A stretch of DNA of 64,000 nucleotides from Lepidostoma basale (Eukaryota; Arthropoda; Insecta; Trichoptera; Lepidostomatidae). Shown in pieces: positions 30,124-39,489 of the stretch. The notes beneath the pieces are model-generated. The model worked only from the letters and a program-made list of their open reading frames with translations, made no database searches and was not told the DNA's origin. The position numbers and the translations under genes were made by a program. Within the stretch, counting starts at the first letter, position 1; each line of letters opens with the position of its first letter. The stretch lies in the NCBI GenBank assembly GCA_022606425.2, contig JAHDVF020000518.1, positions 283,082 through 347,081 on the forward strand, written 5' to 3'.

Positions 30124-30285
30124 CTAACTAAACCACTTTATTTGTTAACACCAACCGGTTTCGCTCCCACCGGAGCTTCGTCAAGGTGAGAGAATGAACT
30201 TATTCTATACCCTGATGAAGCTCCAGCGGGAGCGAAACCAGTTGGTGTTAACAAGTAAAGTGGTTTAGATACAAACATTTAAAGT
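30124..30285. repeat. Family C hammerhead-like repeat, inverted pair (best-preserved copy)
   Basis: Arms ACTAAACCACTTTATTTGTTAACACCAACCGG and complement. The plus motif (30206-30250) has a full consensus core: stem I UAUACC/GGUGUU (5 bp), CUGAUGA, A, GCUCC-AGCG-GGAGC, GAAA, A-CCAG-U, U. The minus motif has UUGACGA, GCUCC/GGAGC, GAAA and ACCGGU. The two ribozyme-like domains lie head to head. Confidence 0.8.
30206..30250 (+). ncRNA. Candidate hammerhead ribozyme, family C
   Basis: Predicted cleavage after U30243 (GUU). Core positions: C3 30212, G8 30217, A9 30218, bulged A 30219, stem II 30220-30224 with 30229-30233, GAAA 30234-30237. The architecture matches a minimal type I hammerhead with a two-base-pair stem III, as in Penelope-like elements. 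The bulged A between core and stem II is not in the textbook consensus. Confidence 0.55.
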
Positions 30286-30299
30286 GTAATATTATTTTA

Positions 30300-30640
30300 T
30301 TTAATTAATTAATTGTTAGTCTTTTAACTCGTAAAAAACATAACTTGGCATTTGTTTACTACCTGAGACGTGTTTTCTTAAAGGAAATTAAAAAATATAC
30401 ATGTTTACTTAAGCTTAAAACATTTATTATTAATGGTTTTTATTTATTGTAATAACAATTTCGAAAAATACCGAAAATAATGATTTTCAATCTATCTAAA
30501 AATTTGTGTCCTTAAATAATTTTTATTTCATTTTATCCTCGTGTATCCTAAGTAACAGACAATTGTTTTTATAACAAAAGCTACAATGAGGTTATCTAAA
30601 CGTTTAAAGTGAAAAAGAGTGACATTATTCGCTTAACCAG
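30300..30640. other. No gene recognised
   Basis: AT-rich; nothing recognised. Confidence 0.3.
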
Positions 30641-30644
30641 GGTG

Positions 30645-31060
30645 TTATGGAATATCGAAAAATACCCTTCTTATTTTGCTTCTGGTGGCGTGTCGGTCCC
30701 CCAAAATTGATGATCACTACAGCTAAAGCATCTCTGTCCTGCGCCACTTATAACAGGTTCTTAACTCTGCTCATTCCTGTCCATTCTCTTTTATTCAGCA
30801 GCCAGGAAAACTGTGTTTTACAGACTCCCCAAAGTCCATATATTTTTCCCGTGATTATTAGTAGAAAAGTACCTTAGCAATGCGAAATATGTCACTCCCA
30901 TATCTTCTTCTTAAAGTTCCCTGTCAGGTCCCCCCGACGTTGGCGATCACTCTGGTAAACTCTTCCCTATCCTGCGCTGTCTGGAATAGCTCCTCCATAT
31001 AATATAATAAAACATCTAGAAAACTGACTTTTTTGTCAATTCGAAATAATTAAAATTCAT
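30645..31060 (-). mobile_element. RTE family d fragments interleaved with family D
   Basis: 30645-30865 is a decayed family d piece (GGTCCCCCAAAATTGATGATC, CCATTCTCTTTTATTCAGC). 30866-30900 and 31003-31060 are the halves of one family D repeat, separated by a second, 102-bp family d fragment (30901-31002). Confidence 0.65.
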
Positions 31061-31085
31061 TAATTATTTACTTGAAGGTAATTTT

Positions 31086-31384
31086 TTTATGGAAAGGATC
31101 GCTGCTTTGGTTCGGACATATGGAGGGCATGGATGGAGAAAGAGTGGTTAAGAAAGTGTACGTTAATGATGTTAATTGAGTACGGAGTCGAGGCAGACTA
31201 AAGAAAACATGGCATGACCAAATTAATCAAATTTTAAAGGTTGGTAATGTTAGAAATCGGAAGAATCGACGTGCGTGTATGAATGGGGGAAACTAGAGAG
31301 GTGTACCAGGATAGAGAAGTGTGGCGGTCCATTCTCTCTGTCTACCCCTGCGGGGAAACGGCGTGATGGTTTGTTTGTTTTGTT
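31086..31384 (+). mobile_element. RTE LINE 3' end, GTTTG-tailed subfamily
   Basis: Encodes DRCFGSDMEGMDGERVVKKV-like sequence in broken frame (WKGSLLWFGHMEGMDGERVV), VYVNDVN, a KKTWHDQINQILKVGNV region, CDREVWRSILSVYPCGETA and the tail GGTTTGTTTGTTTTG. Confidence 0.8.
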
Positions 31385-31505
31385 TCGAAATAGCATATTT
31401 CGCCTTGCTAAGACATTATCGAAAATGAGTATACCTAAGCGGGGCGAATTTTCTTTCTCATTATACATTAGAAAGCAGACGTTTTCGTTCAAATTAATAA
31501 ATTAA
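31385..31505. repeat. Family D repeat, inverted pair
   Basis: AGCATATTTCGCCTTGCTAAGACATTATCG faces ACCTAAGCGGGGCGAA; ends with AGAAAGCAGACGTTTTCGTTC. Confidence 0.6.
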
Positions 31506-31884
31506 TATATAGTCACATTTTATTTTAATTCGTTTATTGATTTTCTTGTATTTTGAAATCCGAATTATATGACCTATATTAATAAATAAGTTAGTCTTAT
31601 ATTGTAGAATTTTTTTTTACACAAAATGATAAATCTCGTATTATTTTCAACACCAAGCTTAGAATTTGTAAACAGATTTTTTTTTGTTTGGGATATTAAC
31701 GTATTCAATACATTTCACCGAAATCTATTTTTTCACTTCGTTCGTGGGACTTTTACTAACCATTTATTTACTCTTCGTTTCCAATGGAATCTGTATTTTT
31801 TCTTCGCATGAAAAGTACGAGAAGAAAACAACATTTACGTTTTTATATTTGAATGTTTTAATTATCAACAATTAAATCAGAGAT
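31506..31884. other. No gene recognised
   Basis: AT-rich; overlapping 60-codon frames at 31626-31875 without support. Confidence 0.3.
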
Positions 31885-31885
31885 T

Positions 31886-32573
31886 AACAAACTTTTTTGT
31901 CCCGTAGACCCCTTGTCGATTTCTTCTGTTTTGTGTAGACCCCCTGCTTCCCTACTATTGATTTTTTTACAAATTCATCTGTAACTATAAAATTAGTTTT
32001 TGAAACTGATACAGAGCAACTCACTTTAATATGGTTTACTGTAGAAAATAAATCTTTAAAATAAAATATATGTCATGTTTTATAAATAAACATTTTAACT
32101 GTTAAATTTACAGCACTATTAGAATGTGACATTTTTTTAACACATTTTTGAGAATGTCGCGACAGCTGTTTCGCCAATCGATGTTGTCATCAGATGAAGA
32201 AACAGCTGTCGCGACATTCTCAAAAACGATATTTAAAAAAATTGCCTCATTGTAAGTGTTGTAAATAATAATTAATAATCTTGAAGTATCATTTCGACCA
32301 AAAAAATTATATATTTAGGCTTACAATTTATAATTAAAACGAAACAAAATGCAAATTATTTTTTTTTACATAAATTAAAAACTAATAGAAGGGATAAGCC
32401 TGATGCTATGATATATAAATTTCAATATTTTGCTTCAATTTAATTGAACTATCTCGTGGATTTACACATCATACACCCCTATTTTTTCTAATTGTCGTAG
32501 ACCCGTTGCAGGTCAAAATCGACCCCTGTAAACCCCTGTAAACCTAATAAATCACTTTGGGAACCACTAATTT
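31886..32573 (-). mobile_element. hAT-like MITE remnant, carrying a family B insertion
   Basis: Ends CAGAGATTAACAAACTTTTT (31876-31895 region) and, reversed from 32573, TAGTGGTTCCCAAAGTG resemble the CAGxGxTTxxCAAA termini of hAT elements. Both flanks carry TGTAGACCCC/GTAGACCCGTTG text. A fragment of the same element is at 53430-53620. No coding capacity. Confidence 0.5.
32130..32235. ncRNA. Family B hammerhead-like inverted repeat
   Basis: Minus motif has a consensus CUGAUGA (32193-32187), a weakened stem II, GAAA, palindrome CAGCUG, U-C. The plus arm duplicates only GAAACAGCTGTCGCGACATT. Arms GAGAATGTCGCGACAGCTGTTTC pair perfectly over 23 bp. Confidence 0.6.
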
Positions 32574-32579
32574 AACTGG

Positions 32580-33190
32580 TGTTTTTAAAAATATTATTAC
32601 AAATTAAATACATTTATTAAATAATTACTATCCGTGTCAATGACGTAAAAATTATTTTTCATTTTAGAATAATATAATTTAATATTTTTATATGAATGAT
32701 AAAATAATAAGACATATTAAATTAGTTGTAATATATAATAATAAACAATTAATACTTTAATTTATAAAATTTAATACATATTTTTTTAGACTTCCTTGCT
32801 TTAAAATATTTATACATACTCTTTGTAATTTTTAATATCACAAATTCCCAACAAAAATTGTGTTTTGTTAAAATAAATGTATAATCCTTATATTTAAATA
32901 ATAAAAAATTCAAATGTTTATCTTAAAGCAATACAAAAATTTCATTTTTTTTGTACTTATTGTTACTATAATGTTTATTTTTTATATTTTTATATTCGAA
33001 TCCAAATTTTTTGTAAACAATAAAAATAACTTACCGTTTTTATTCTACGTAATCCACTAAAAAATGTTATTACCGCCACTAAGATATTTATGCACAAAAG
33101 ACTATTTTTAAATAAAGAACACAAAATTTAAAATCAAAACGAATGACACATAAAAACAGTTATCGAATTACCAAAACAAGATTTAATAAA
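32580..33190. other. Very AT-rich, no gene
   Basis: Long A/T runs; no coding frame, no repeat recognised. Confidence 0.4.
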
Positions 33191-33191
33191 A

Positions 33192-33555
33192 TAGAATATT
33201 AACCATCGAACGCACTCGTTGCAGTCGGCTTTTTGAACTTGACACTGGCGAGTTTCCCGCGCGCGGGAATTGTACTTTCAAAATGGCGGGACCCGCGCGA
33301 TCTCCGGTTCGATTTTTGAAATTTCGAAATCAAAATTCAAATTAAAAAAAACGAGTGGACGTCGTCGGCGAGTGGTTGTTCCGGGAGCGATAAGACCAGC
33401 GGAAGAGACGACCGTACACGGCAGCGGCGCCGATGAGACTGGCCGTAGATGGTTTCCCGCGCACGCGCCCGGCATCCGCGCCAGAAGAAAATACCGTTTT
33501 CCTTCTGTTCTCCCGGGATGCAATTCCAGAATATCTGAATTCGGGATATTTTTAT
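33192..33555. promoter_or_regulatory. CpG-rich island with multiple E2F-type sites; possible promoter/first exon
   Basis: Abrupt rise in GC and CpG in AT-rich DNA. Site 1 is the palindrome TTTCCCGCGCGCGGGAA (33253-33269, two opposed TTTCCCGC-type E2F sites). Site 2 is ATGGCGGGA (33283-33291). Site 3 is TTTCCCGC at 33453-33460. CAAAATGG at 33280-33287 is a good insect start context but its frame closes after 20 codons. A 96-codon forward frame (33270-33560) is arginine-rich and unrecognised. The gene, if any, is not visible. A transposon promoter is an alternative. Confidence 0.4.
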
Positions 33556-33599
33556 TTTAAAAACAAACTGACTTATCTATTGTTCCTCTTGAACAATGA

Positions 33600-33725
33600 T
33601 GAAAAAGTCCGTATTAAATAATTAATACGTATAAAAACGTCTGTTTTCCGGAAGTTTTCCTATAATTGAGAATAAACCAAAATATTACAACGAGCCGCCC
33701 TCAACTGGTCGGTATTTCTAGACCA
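33600..33725. repeat. Family D variant (D')
   Basis: ACGTCTGTTTTCCGGAAGTT then GAGAATAAACCAAAATATTACAAC and CTCAACTGGTCGGTATT, shared with 42465-42590. Confidence 0.6.
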
Positions 33726-33744
33726 TGAAAGTTTAAACACGCAT

Positions 33745-34143
33745 CCATTCATCTTCTTCTTTCGATGCCGTATCAAGACCCCCCTCCCCCACCGTTAGCG
33801 ATCACTGCAGCAAAGGCATCTCTGTTCTGCGCCACTTGAACAGGTTCTGAACTCTTATTATTCCTGTCCTCTCTTTGGCCTCCATTAAGTAACCCTCTGG
33901 CTCTATCTTACATTATCCCGTCGACACACTATTTCATATTCGCAATGCGTATCCCTACATCGGTGACCCTGGTGCGTCTTCTAATCTCCACGTTGGGTAT
34001 ATGGTCTCTAAGCGAGATACCCAGCATGGATTCTTCCATGGCCCGTTGTACAACTTTGATTTCCTGAATTGCTTCTTTAGTTTACGTCCATTTCTCACTT
34101 CATAGTTCATCACAGGTAACACACACTGGTCCAGCACTTTTGT
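33745..34143 (-). mobile_element. RTE-like fragments (family d piece, then family c piece)
   Basis: 33745-33885 is a family d scrap. 33905-34143 on the minus strand encodes VLDQCVLPVMNYE, RKLKKQFRKSKLYNG and LETIYPTWRLEDAPGSPM, a decayed form of the DQCVLPVxTYGxET region. It continues at 34366 beyond an inserted SINE-like unit. Confidence 0.65.
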
Positions 34144-34365
34144 AAGATTAGGACATAGAAGTGGATTGAAATTAAACTGGATTAAATGTGGCCAAGATAC
34201 CCTTTTAGCTTTTGCTTTTTTTTCTGGAATGGTGCATTCTCCAGCTAATGTAAGTCCTGCGTGGATGGGGTGTGGGCCAAGGGATTGTTTTAGCAAAGCT
34301 GACGAAGGGGCACCGCTGCGTCCTATAACAGCTTAGGGTAAGCAGCGGGTAATTTTCTATGGTCA
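34144..34365 (-). mobile_element. Complete SINE-like element, family I, with 11-bp TSD
   Basis: Inserted in an RTE remnant with target duplication AGCACTTTTGT (34133-34143 and 34366-34376). Minus strand starts TGACCATAGAAAATTACCCG, contains AAGCTGTTATAGGACGCAGC and CCCCTTCGTCAGC, and ends near TATGTCCTAATCTT. No clear pol III boxes found. Relatives at 10.55 and 54.45 kb. Confidence 0.7.
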
Positions 34366-34545
34366 AGCACTTTTGTTTTTAAATTTGGTGGCATCTCCGA
34401 TTTGAAGTTGTTGCCCAGCCTTCTGAATGCAGACCAACCGAGCTGTATTCTCCTATCAATCTTTGACTTGACCCCCTTTTCCAAAAGTCAATAAATGACC
34501 AAGGTACACATATTCATTATAACCTTGTCCCAAGTCAACTACTAG
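34366..34545 (-). mobile_element. RTE family c fragment (continuation)
   Basis: Minus strand encodes GYNEYVYLGH, RRIQLGWSAFRRLGNNFKSE and MPPNLKTKV, which runs into VLDQCVLPVM across the SINE-like insertion. Confidence 0.7.
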
Positions 34546-34916
34546 ATCAATAAGTAATATCTATTTTTCTACCAAAATATTTGATTTTCAATAGCAAATA
34601 TTTGACCTTAAAAACCCTTGTATTAATCATATAAAAGCCCTCGCATTTAAATATTCCTTCTTTTCAAAGGTAAAAATATATCCACGGATATCAATAACAT
34701 GAACATATGATAAATTATATGAAATGTTATGATATATAGTAGTAACGGGCCATTTTAATGTCCGCTATTAGTACCAACAAAACAGAAAAACACAATTGAA
34801 TAATTTATATTTTGTCCATTTATAATACAATTGGCCATATTTTCTATCAGATTTGTAACTTCAATACTACGATACGATACGTTCGTGAAGAATCATTTAC
34901 ATTACTTGGCTAATAT
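34546..34916. other. No gene recognised
   Basis: AT-rich; nothing recognised. Confidence 0.3.
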
Positions 34917-34917
34917 A

Positions 34918-35410
34918 GGGGGTTTATTTTAGAGGTTTGGTTTCAAAACTGTCAACATTGTTTTTACAGACTGTCAATTTAATAATTGACTGTTGATTTG
35001 TATTAAGTACGTATTGCCATTTTACCATAAATAGACTGACGTCAAAATAGCGCTTGCAAATTGTGCAAAATTATTTTGAAAACCATGGTTCGGTTCACCA
35101 ACTTTATCGTGCACTACGTCCATTTTACGGTCGACATAATCGTCCATCCGAGCAAGTTATTCTAAAGACCATGGATCGTTTTCGCACCACGTTTACTCTT
35201 GTGGATAATGCGCATCCGCAAAGACGATATTTATCGAAAATTGGACTTCACGATTGCGCTTCATTTGAGCTAGCCGTGGCGCTCATATGCCCGAAATCAT
35301 ATTTAAACAATAATGGCATAAAATTATCTATTAAATAAAGCCAATATCACAGATATATACATTAACGATTTTTTTTTAAATGTATTGTATCCCTTTAAAA
35401 AAAACACCAT
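34918..35410 (+). mobile_element. Internally deleted mariner derivative, copy 2 (longest)
   Basis: Ends GGGGGTTTATTTTAGAGGTT and AAAAAAAACACC. Encodes QIVQNYFENHGSVHQLYRAL, RPFYGRHNRPSEQVILKTMD (the N-terminal helix-turn-helix of a mariner/Tc1-type transposase), then HPQRRYLSKIGLHDCASFE, where the DDE core and most of the protein are missing. Confidence 0.8.
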
Positions 35411-35620
35411 CTATTGTATATCATTCAAATTCGAATAGAACCAATTTTTTTTTTGGTAAAATTAAATATTATTTCACTAAACATGATATTTTTTTGTAAT
35501 CAATCAGCTACTACAGTAAAAGCTCAAATGACATCCCAAGAATTCACAAAAATGTTCCACGAAATGCTGCAAACCGTTCCCTAGGATTTAAAATCTTAAA
35601 AAATATTATATAACAACAAC
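35411..35620. other. No gene recognised
   Basis: Short AT-rich gap between elements. Confidence 0.3.
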
Positions 35621-35621
35621 A

Positions 35622-35850
35622 ACAACAAGCATCTAGCCGTTTCTCCGAAGGAGTAAGCAAAGAGAATTAACCGCTACACTACTCGATCTTGAGACACGTC
35701 TTTAGCTTCTTCCACATTCATACAGCGAGTCATACACGAACAACAATTATTATTCCAACTTCTAACATGACCTTAATCTGGTCATGTCAAGTTTTCCTCG
35801 GTCTCCCACGACTCTCCATTTCATTCACACCGTTAACGTATATTTACTTC
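35622..35850 (-). mobile_element. RTE fragment, GTTTG-tailed subfamily
   Basis: GCATCTAGCCGTTTCTCCGAAGG, then the C-terminal relic to GTTAACGTATATTTAC. The tail is ACAACAACAACAAC-like. A family d element follows directly. Confidence 0.65.
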
Positions 35851-36198
35851 TTCTTCTTCAAGTGTCCTGTTGGGTCCCCTTAACGTTGGCGATCACCTCG
35901 GTGAACCTGACCCTGTCCTGCGCCGCTCGGAACAGCTCATCCAAACTTCGGATGCCGGTCCACTTTCTTATTTTTCGCAACCAGGACATATGTTTCCTAC
36001 CGGGCCCTCAGCGTCCCTCAGTTTCCCCCTTCAATATCAGTTGGAGAAGGTGGTACTTTTCCCCACGCAGTACATGATCCAGATGTGAAATCTTCCGAAA
36101 CTCAATAGTTGACAACAGCTCCCTGTCAACTCTAGCTCGCCTCAGGACTTCGGTATTGCTAACCATGTGTGTACAGGGAATTCTGAGCATATATGCTT
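35851..36198 (-). mobile_element. RTE-like LINE C terminus, family d
   Basis: Minus strand: MLRIPCTHMVSNTEVLRRAR, VDRELLSTIEFRKISHLDHV, LRGEKYHLLQLILKGETEG, a WLRKIRKWTGIRSLDELFRA-like region and VRFTEVIANVKGTQQDT. Frame breaks near 36005. Confidence 0.8.
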
Positions 36199-36204
36199 AC
36201 AGTT

Positions 36205-36760
36205 CTTCTACTTCTTCTTCTTTTCCAGCCTTTTCCCGTCCACTTCTGGACAAAGGCCTCCTCCATTCGTTCCATGTCTTGTACAGACTGCATCCAGGTT
36301 ATTCCGACATGTCTGTTCAGATCATCCTTCCACCGTAGTTGCAGTCGCCCTGCACTTCACCTTGCCGTCCACAGTTTCCAAGTCAGCAGTTTTCTTGTAA
36401 ACTTTTCATCTGAGCTTCTGTCTACATGACCTCCTCATTGCCATTTTAAAGTCGCCACCCGGTGGATGATGTCAGTGACCTTTGTTTTTTTCCACTCCTG
36501 GACAAAGGCCTCCTCCATTTGTTTCCATGTCACTCTGTCCTGTGCCGACTGCATCCAGGTTATTCCAACATGTCTGTTCAGATCATCCTTCCACCGTATT
36601 AGTAGTTGCGGTCGTCCAGCACTTCTCTTTGTCGTCCACGGTCTCCAAGTCAGCAGTCTTCTTGTCCATTTTTCGTCTGAGCTTCTGGCTACGTGACCTG
36701 CCCATTGCCATTTTAGAGTCGCTACGCGGTGGATGATGATACTTAGAGTTAAAGTATTCA
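36205..36760 (-). mobile_element. RTE-like LINE C termini, family c, two copies in tandem
   Basis: 36222-36465 and 36480-36740 each contain the region for TDIIHRVATLKWQWAGHVAR, RPQLLIRWKDDLNRHVGITW and MQSAQDRVTWKQMEEAFVQE. They join end to start, so the pair is a direct duplication of about 260 bp. A plus-strand relative is at 56.7-57.2 kb. Confidence 0.8.
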
Positions 36761-36764
36761 AATT

Positions 36765-37012
36765 CCTATTTACGTGTTTATTTTTCAGCCGAATATTTTT
36801 CAACGTATAATAGCCTTGTGTTAAAGGTGCGATCTAGTTTAAATGTCATTTTAATGTTTCGTTTGGTACTCGTGTGTTGGAATGTCAAAATGAACATGTC
36901 GTTATTCATATCGAGCAACTTATAAATCAAGTATCAATTGAACCGTATAAATATAATGTCACGTGTGACAGGTATTTAAATTCCAAAGTATATTATTAAT
37001 ATGTGAATAAAT
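36765..37012. other. No gene recognised
   Basis: Unique-looking; nothing recognised. Confidence 0.3.
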
Positions 37013-37745
37013 CCAAGGTAATGATTTTCGAAAAAGAATGAAACATGACAGTCTGAAACATTAAATGGTGAAAATCTGGAACAAGTAGATGAACTTGTTT
37101 ATTTAGGAAGCATGTTAACAAAGGATGGGAGAGTGGAGAAGGATATTGGAAGAAGGGTTGGGGCAGGCAACAAAGGAAATGGTGCACTTAAAGTTGTCAT
37201 CGCAAACAAAAACCTATCCAAAAAAGCTAAGATGGCAGTGCATAATGGTGTTCTTGTGCCGACCCTTATGTATGGAAGTGAAGCATGGAACTGGCAAAAG
37301 AAGGATGAAAATAGAATAAATGCAGTAGAATTGAGATCTCTAAGACGAATATGTGGTAAATATGTATATGAAAGAGTGTCAAATGCAAGTATAAGAAGTG
37401 AAGGCGGTGCGAATGAAAGTGTTATGAACAAATTAATGAAAGGGTCGTTAAGATGGTTTGGACACATGGAAAGAATGAGTGAAGAATGGTTAGGAAGGTA
37501 TATGTCAACGACGTGAACGGAGCTAGAAATAGAGGAAGACCGAGGAAAACGGGGCACGATCAAATCAATCAAATATTAAATGTCGGTCACGTGAGGAGTC
37601 GGAGAAATCGACGTGCGTGCATGACAAAAAGCATGAATGTAGAGGAATCGAAAGAAGTATGTCAGGATAGAACAGTGTGGCGTTCCATTATATCTGCCTA
37701 CCCCTCCGGGGAGACGGCGTCATGGTTAGTTAGTTTTAGTTAGTT
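37013..37745 (+). mobile_element. RTE LINE 3' half, TTAG-tailed family
   Basis: Encodes LVYLGSMLTKDGRVEKDIGR, NKGNGALKVVIANKNLSKKA, MAVHNGVLVPTLMYGSEAWN, LRSLRRICGKYVYERVSNAS, RWFGHMERMSEE, then a one-base frame change at about 37486 and VNGARNRGRPRKTGHDQINQ to SAYPSGETA. Tail GTTAGTTAGTTTTAGTTAG. It covers the same span as the copy at 59.0 kb. Confidence 0.9.
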
Positions 37746-37924
37746 TAGTATTAACAAACTAATCAATTGTTAAAAGACCAAAAACGTATTCTTTTGCATA
37801 TAAACATACTTTTATAAATGTGTACACAACTTCTATCGACGCGACGTTAAAATTTCTCTAGAAAAAGCCTCTGTAGCACTAGACGTACGAAGCATTTTCT
37901 GCCGACTCTAAGCTCGATTCACTC

Positions 37925-38178
37925 GATTAGTCTGCTGAACGCGGTCTCCTCGGAGATTGACGTCTTCCATATTAGTGAAGGTACGTTCAGGGGACAAATA
38001 TTCTTGACTTTCGAAAGTATCTTGTCTTCCTAATGTCGAACGATCTCTAATGCGTTCCTGGTATTATGTTGTATTTTTATAATATTTTACCTGTACTCAA
38101 TAGATGCCTTAAAATTTTTGCGGTTTTTAAAGTCTTTTGAGTTAATAAACTGATTTGATTCGATTTGATTTGAATATA
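37925..38178 (+). mobile_element. LINE 3' end, GATTT-tailed family
   Basis: TTAGTCTGCTGAACGCGGTC, GGAGATTGACGTCTTCC, GTACGTTCAGGGGACAAATA, TGCGTTCCTGGTATTATG and a (GATTT)n tail. Truncated upstream. Confidence 0.7.
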
Positions 38179-38640
38179 CCATTTTTTCAAATTGGCTTAG
38201 TAATGTTTAGTATGAAAAAAATGTTGTATCCTTACAAACTTTGAACTTCAGTTATCTCAGAAGTAGTTATTTTGACTTAGTAATTTTTCGCAGAATACCC
38301 ACGATATGTTCTATATGGGTTTTCGAATTCGTTTATTTACCAAATAGGACTCAAAGGGTGTTTACCGTTGACCCTGACTAATCACTCCGCCGAGGTTGGC
38401 ATTACTGCGTAATTTTTATTGAAAGGGAAGGACGCAAGCAAAATGTTTTACCGTCATGTACACCCTGAAGTTGGTAGAGTTGATTACCCTCACAATTTGG
38501 GCCTTTGACTAAAAGCGGTGGCCTAACGTGATTGGTGCAAGTGACGCGTTAACATCCCCGACAGGGCCGTACCGAAAAGGGCGATAACCCAATTTAATAT
38601 ATTACTGTATTTTTCTTAAATGCTAAAATTTCAGTGGACA
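38179..38640. other. No gene recognised; GC-richer patch
   Basis: 38340-38590 (GGGTGTTTACCGTTGACCCT … ACAGGGCCGTACCGAAAAGG) is richer in GC and may be an unrecognised element; no coding frame. Confidence 0.3.
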
Positions 38641-38642
38641 AT

Positions 38643-38945
38643 TTGTACTGACCCTCATGTATAGAAGTAAAGCCCAGAACTGACAAAGAACGATGAAACT
38701 AGAAAATCCATATTTTTTTATTAAATTTTTAGTAACAATTCTTACAACTAGTACTCGTATATGACATTTTTAATATTACATATGATATAATAGTTGAAAC
38801 AAGTAATTAAAGAGGCATAAAACAAATTTACCAAAAAAAATGCAATTGAAATGTGATCTCTTAGACATTGCAAAAATCTGTGAGTTTGGTCAAATTTCGA
38901 ATGAAAATATAAGAAGTGAAAACAGTGAGAATGGAGGTGTTATAT
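38643..38945 (+). mobile_element. Decayed RTE fragments, TTAG-tailed family
   Basis: TGTACTGACCCTCATGTATAG (38646-38700) and ATTGAAATGTGATCTCTTAG … AATATAAGAAGTGAAAACAG (38845-38940) match the family in order, separated by 140 bp of unrelated AT-rich sequence. Confidence 0.6.
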
Positions 38946-39148
38946 TTGATAATGCCTTAGAAGGAGAAGTCAAATATTTAATAATGCCTTAAAAGGGCGA
39001 AACATGTCATTCCCATAAAATATAATAAAACGTCTAGAAAACTGACGTTTTCATTCGTATTAATTATAACTAATACAAATATTTTATGGAAATGCCATGT
39101 TTTACCCTCCGATGGCATTATCACTTATCCAATGATATATCAAATATC
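38946..39148. repeat. Family D repeats (direct and inverted)
   Basis: Two successive plus motifs: UUUGAUAAUGCCUUAGAAGG at 38945 and UUAAUAAUGCCUUAAAAGGGC-GAAACAUGUC at 38980-39010, then the block AAACGTCTAGAAAACTGACG, then a minus copy (GCCATGTTTTACCCTCC). Confidence 0.7.
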
Positions 39149-39149
39149 A

Positions 39150-39388
39150 TTTTCTGCTGACACCGGTGGGAAGAGCAATTAGTCTGCTGAACGCGATCTC
39201 CTCGGAGATCAATGTCTTTCAAATTTTTGTGATTTTCCTCATGTCGAACCATCTATCATGCGTTTCTGCTATTATATTGTCTATATTTTATTTGATATAA
39301 TATTTTACCGGTTCTATTTATAAATAAACATTACAATACAATATTTTGTTTGTAATGTATGTTAAGTGAATAATCGTATTTGATTAGA
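39150..39388 (+). mobile_element. LINE 3' end, GATTT-tailed family, within family D
   Basis: CTGACACCGGTGGGAAGAGC, AACGCGATCTCCTCGGAGATC and a decayed tail (TTTGATTAGATTCGATTTG). Family D sequence lies on both sides. Confidence 0.65.
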
Positions 39389-39389
39389 T

Positions 39390-39488
39390 TCGATTTGATA
39401 ATTAACATTTGAAAGGCCAAAAGTGTCATTCCCATAAAATATAATAAAACTTCTAGAAAACAGATGTTTTAATTCATATTAAATGCTT
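39390..39488 (+). repeat. Family D fragment
   Basis: AAGTGTCATTCCCATAAAAT then AACTTCTAGAAAACAGATG. Confidence 0.65.
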
Positions 39489-39489
39489 A

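Noticed and set aside
33270..33560. 96-codon CpG-rich frame as a protein-coding gene
   Set aside because: Composition alone produces open frames on both strands here; the well-placed ATG at 33284 closes after 20 codons.
37112..37572. 157-codon minus-strand frame opposite an RTE
   Set aside because: It is the antisense shadow of the RTE coding strand.
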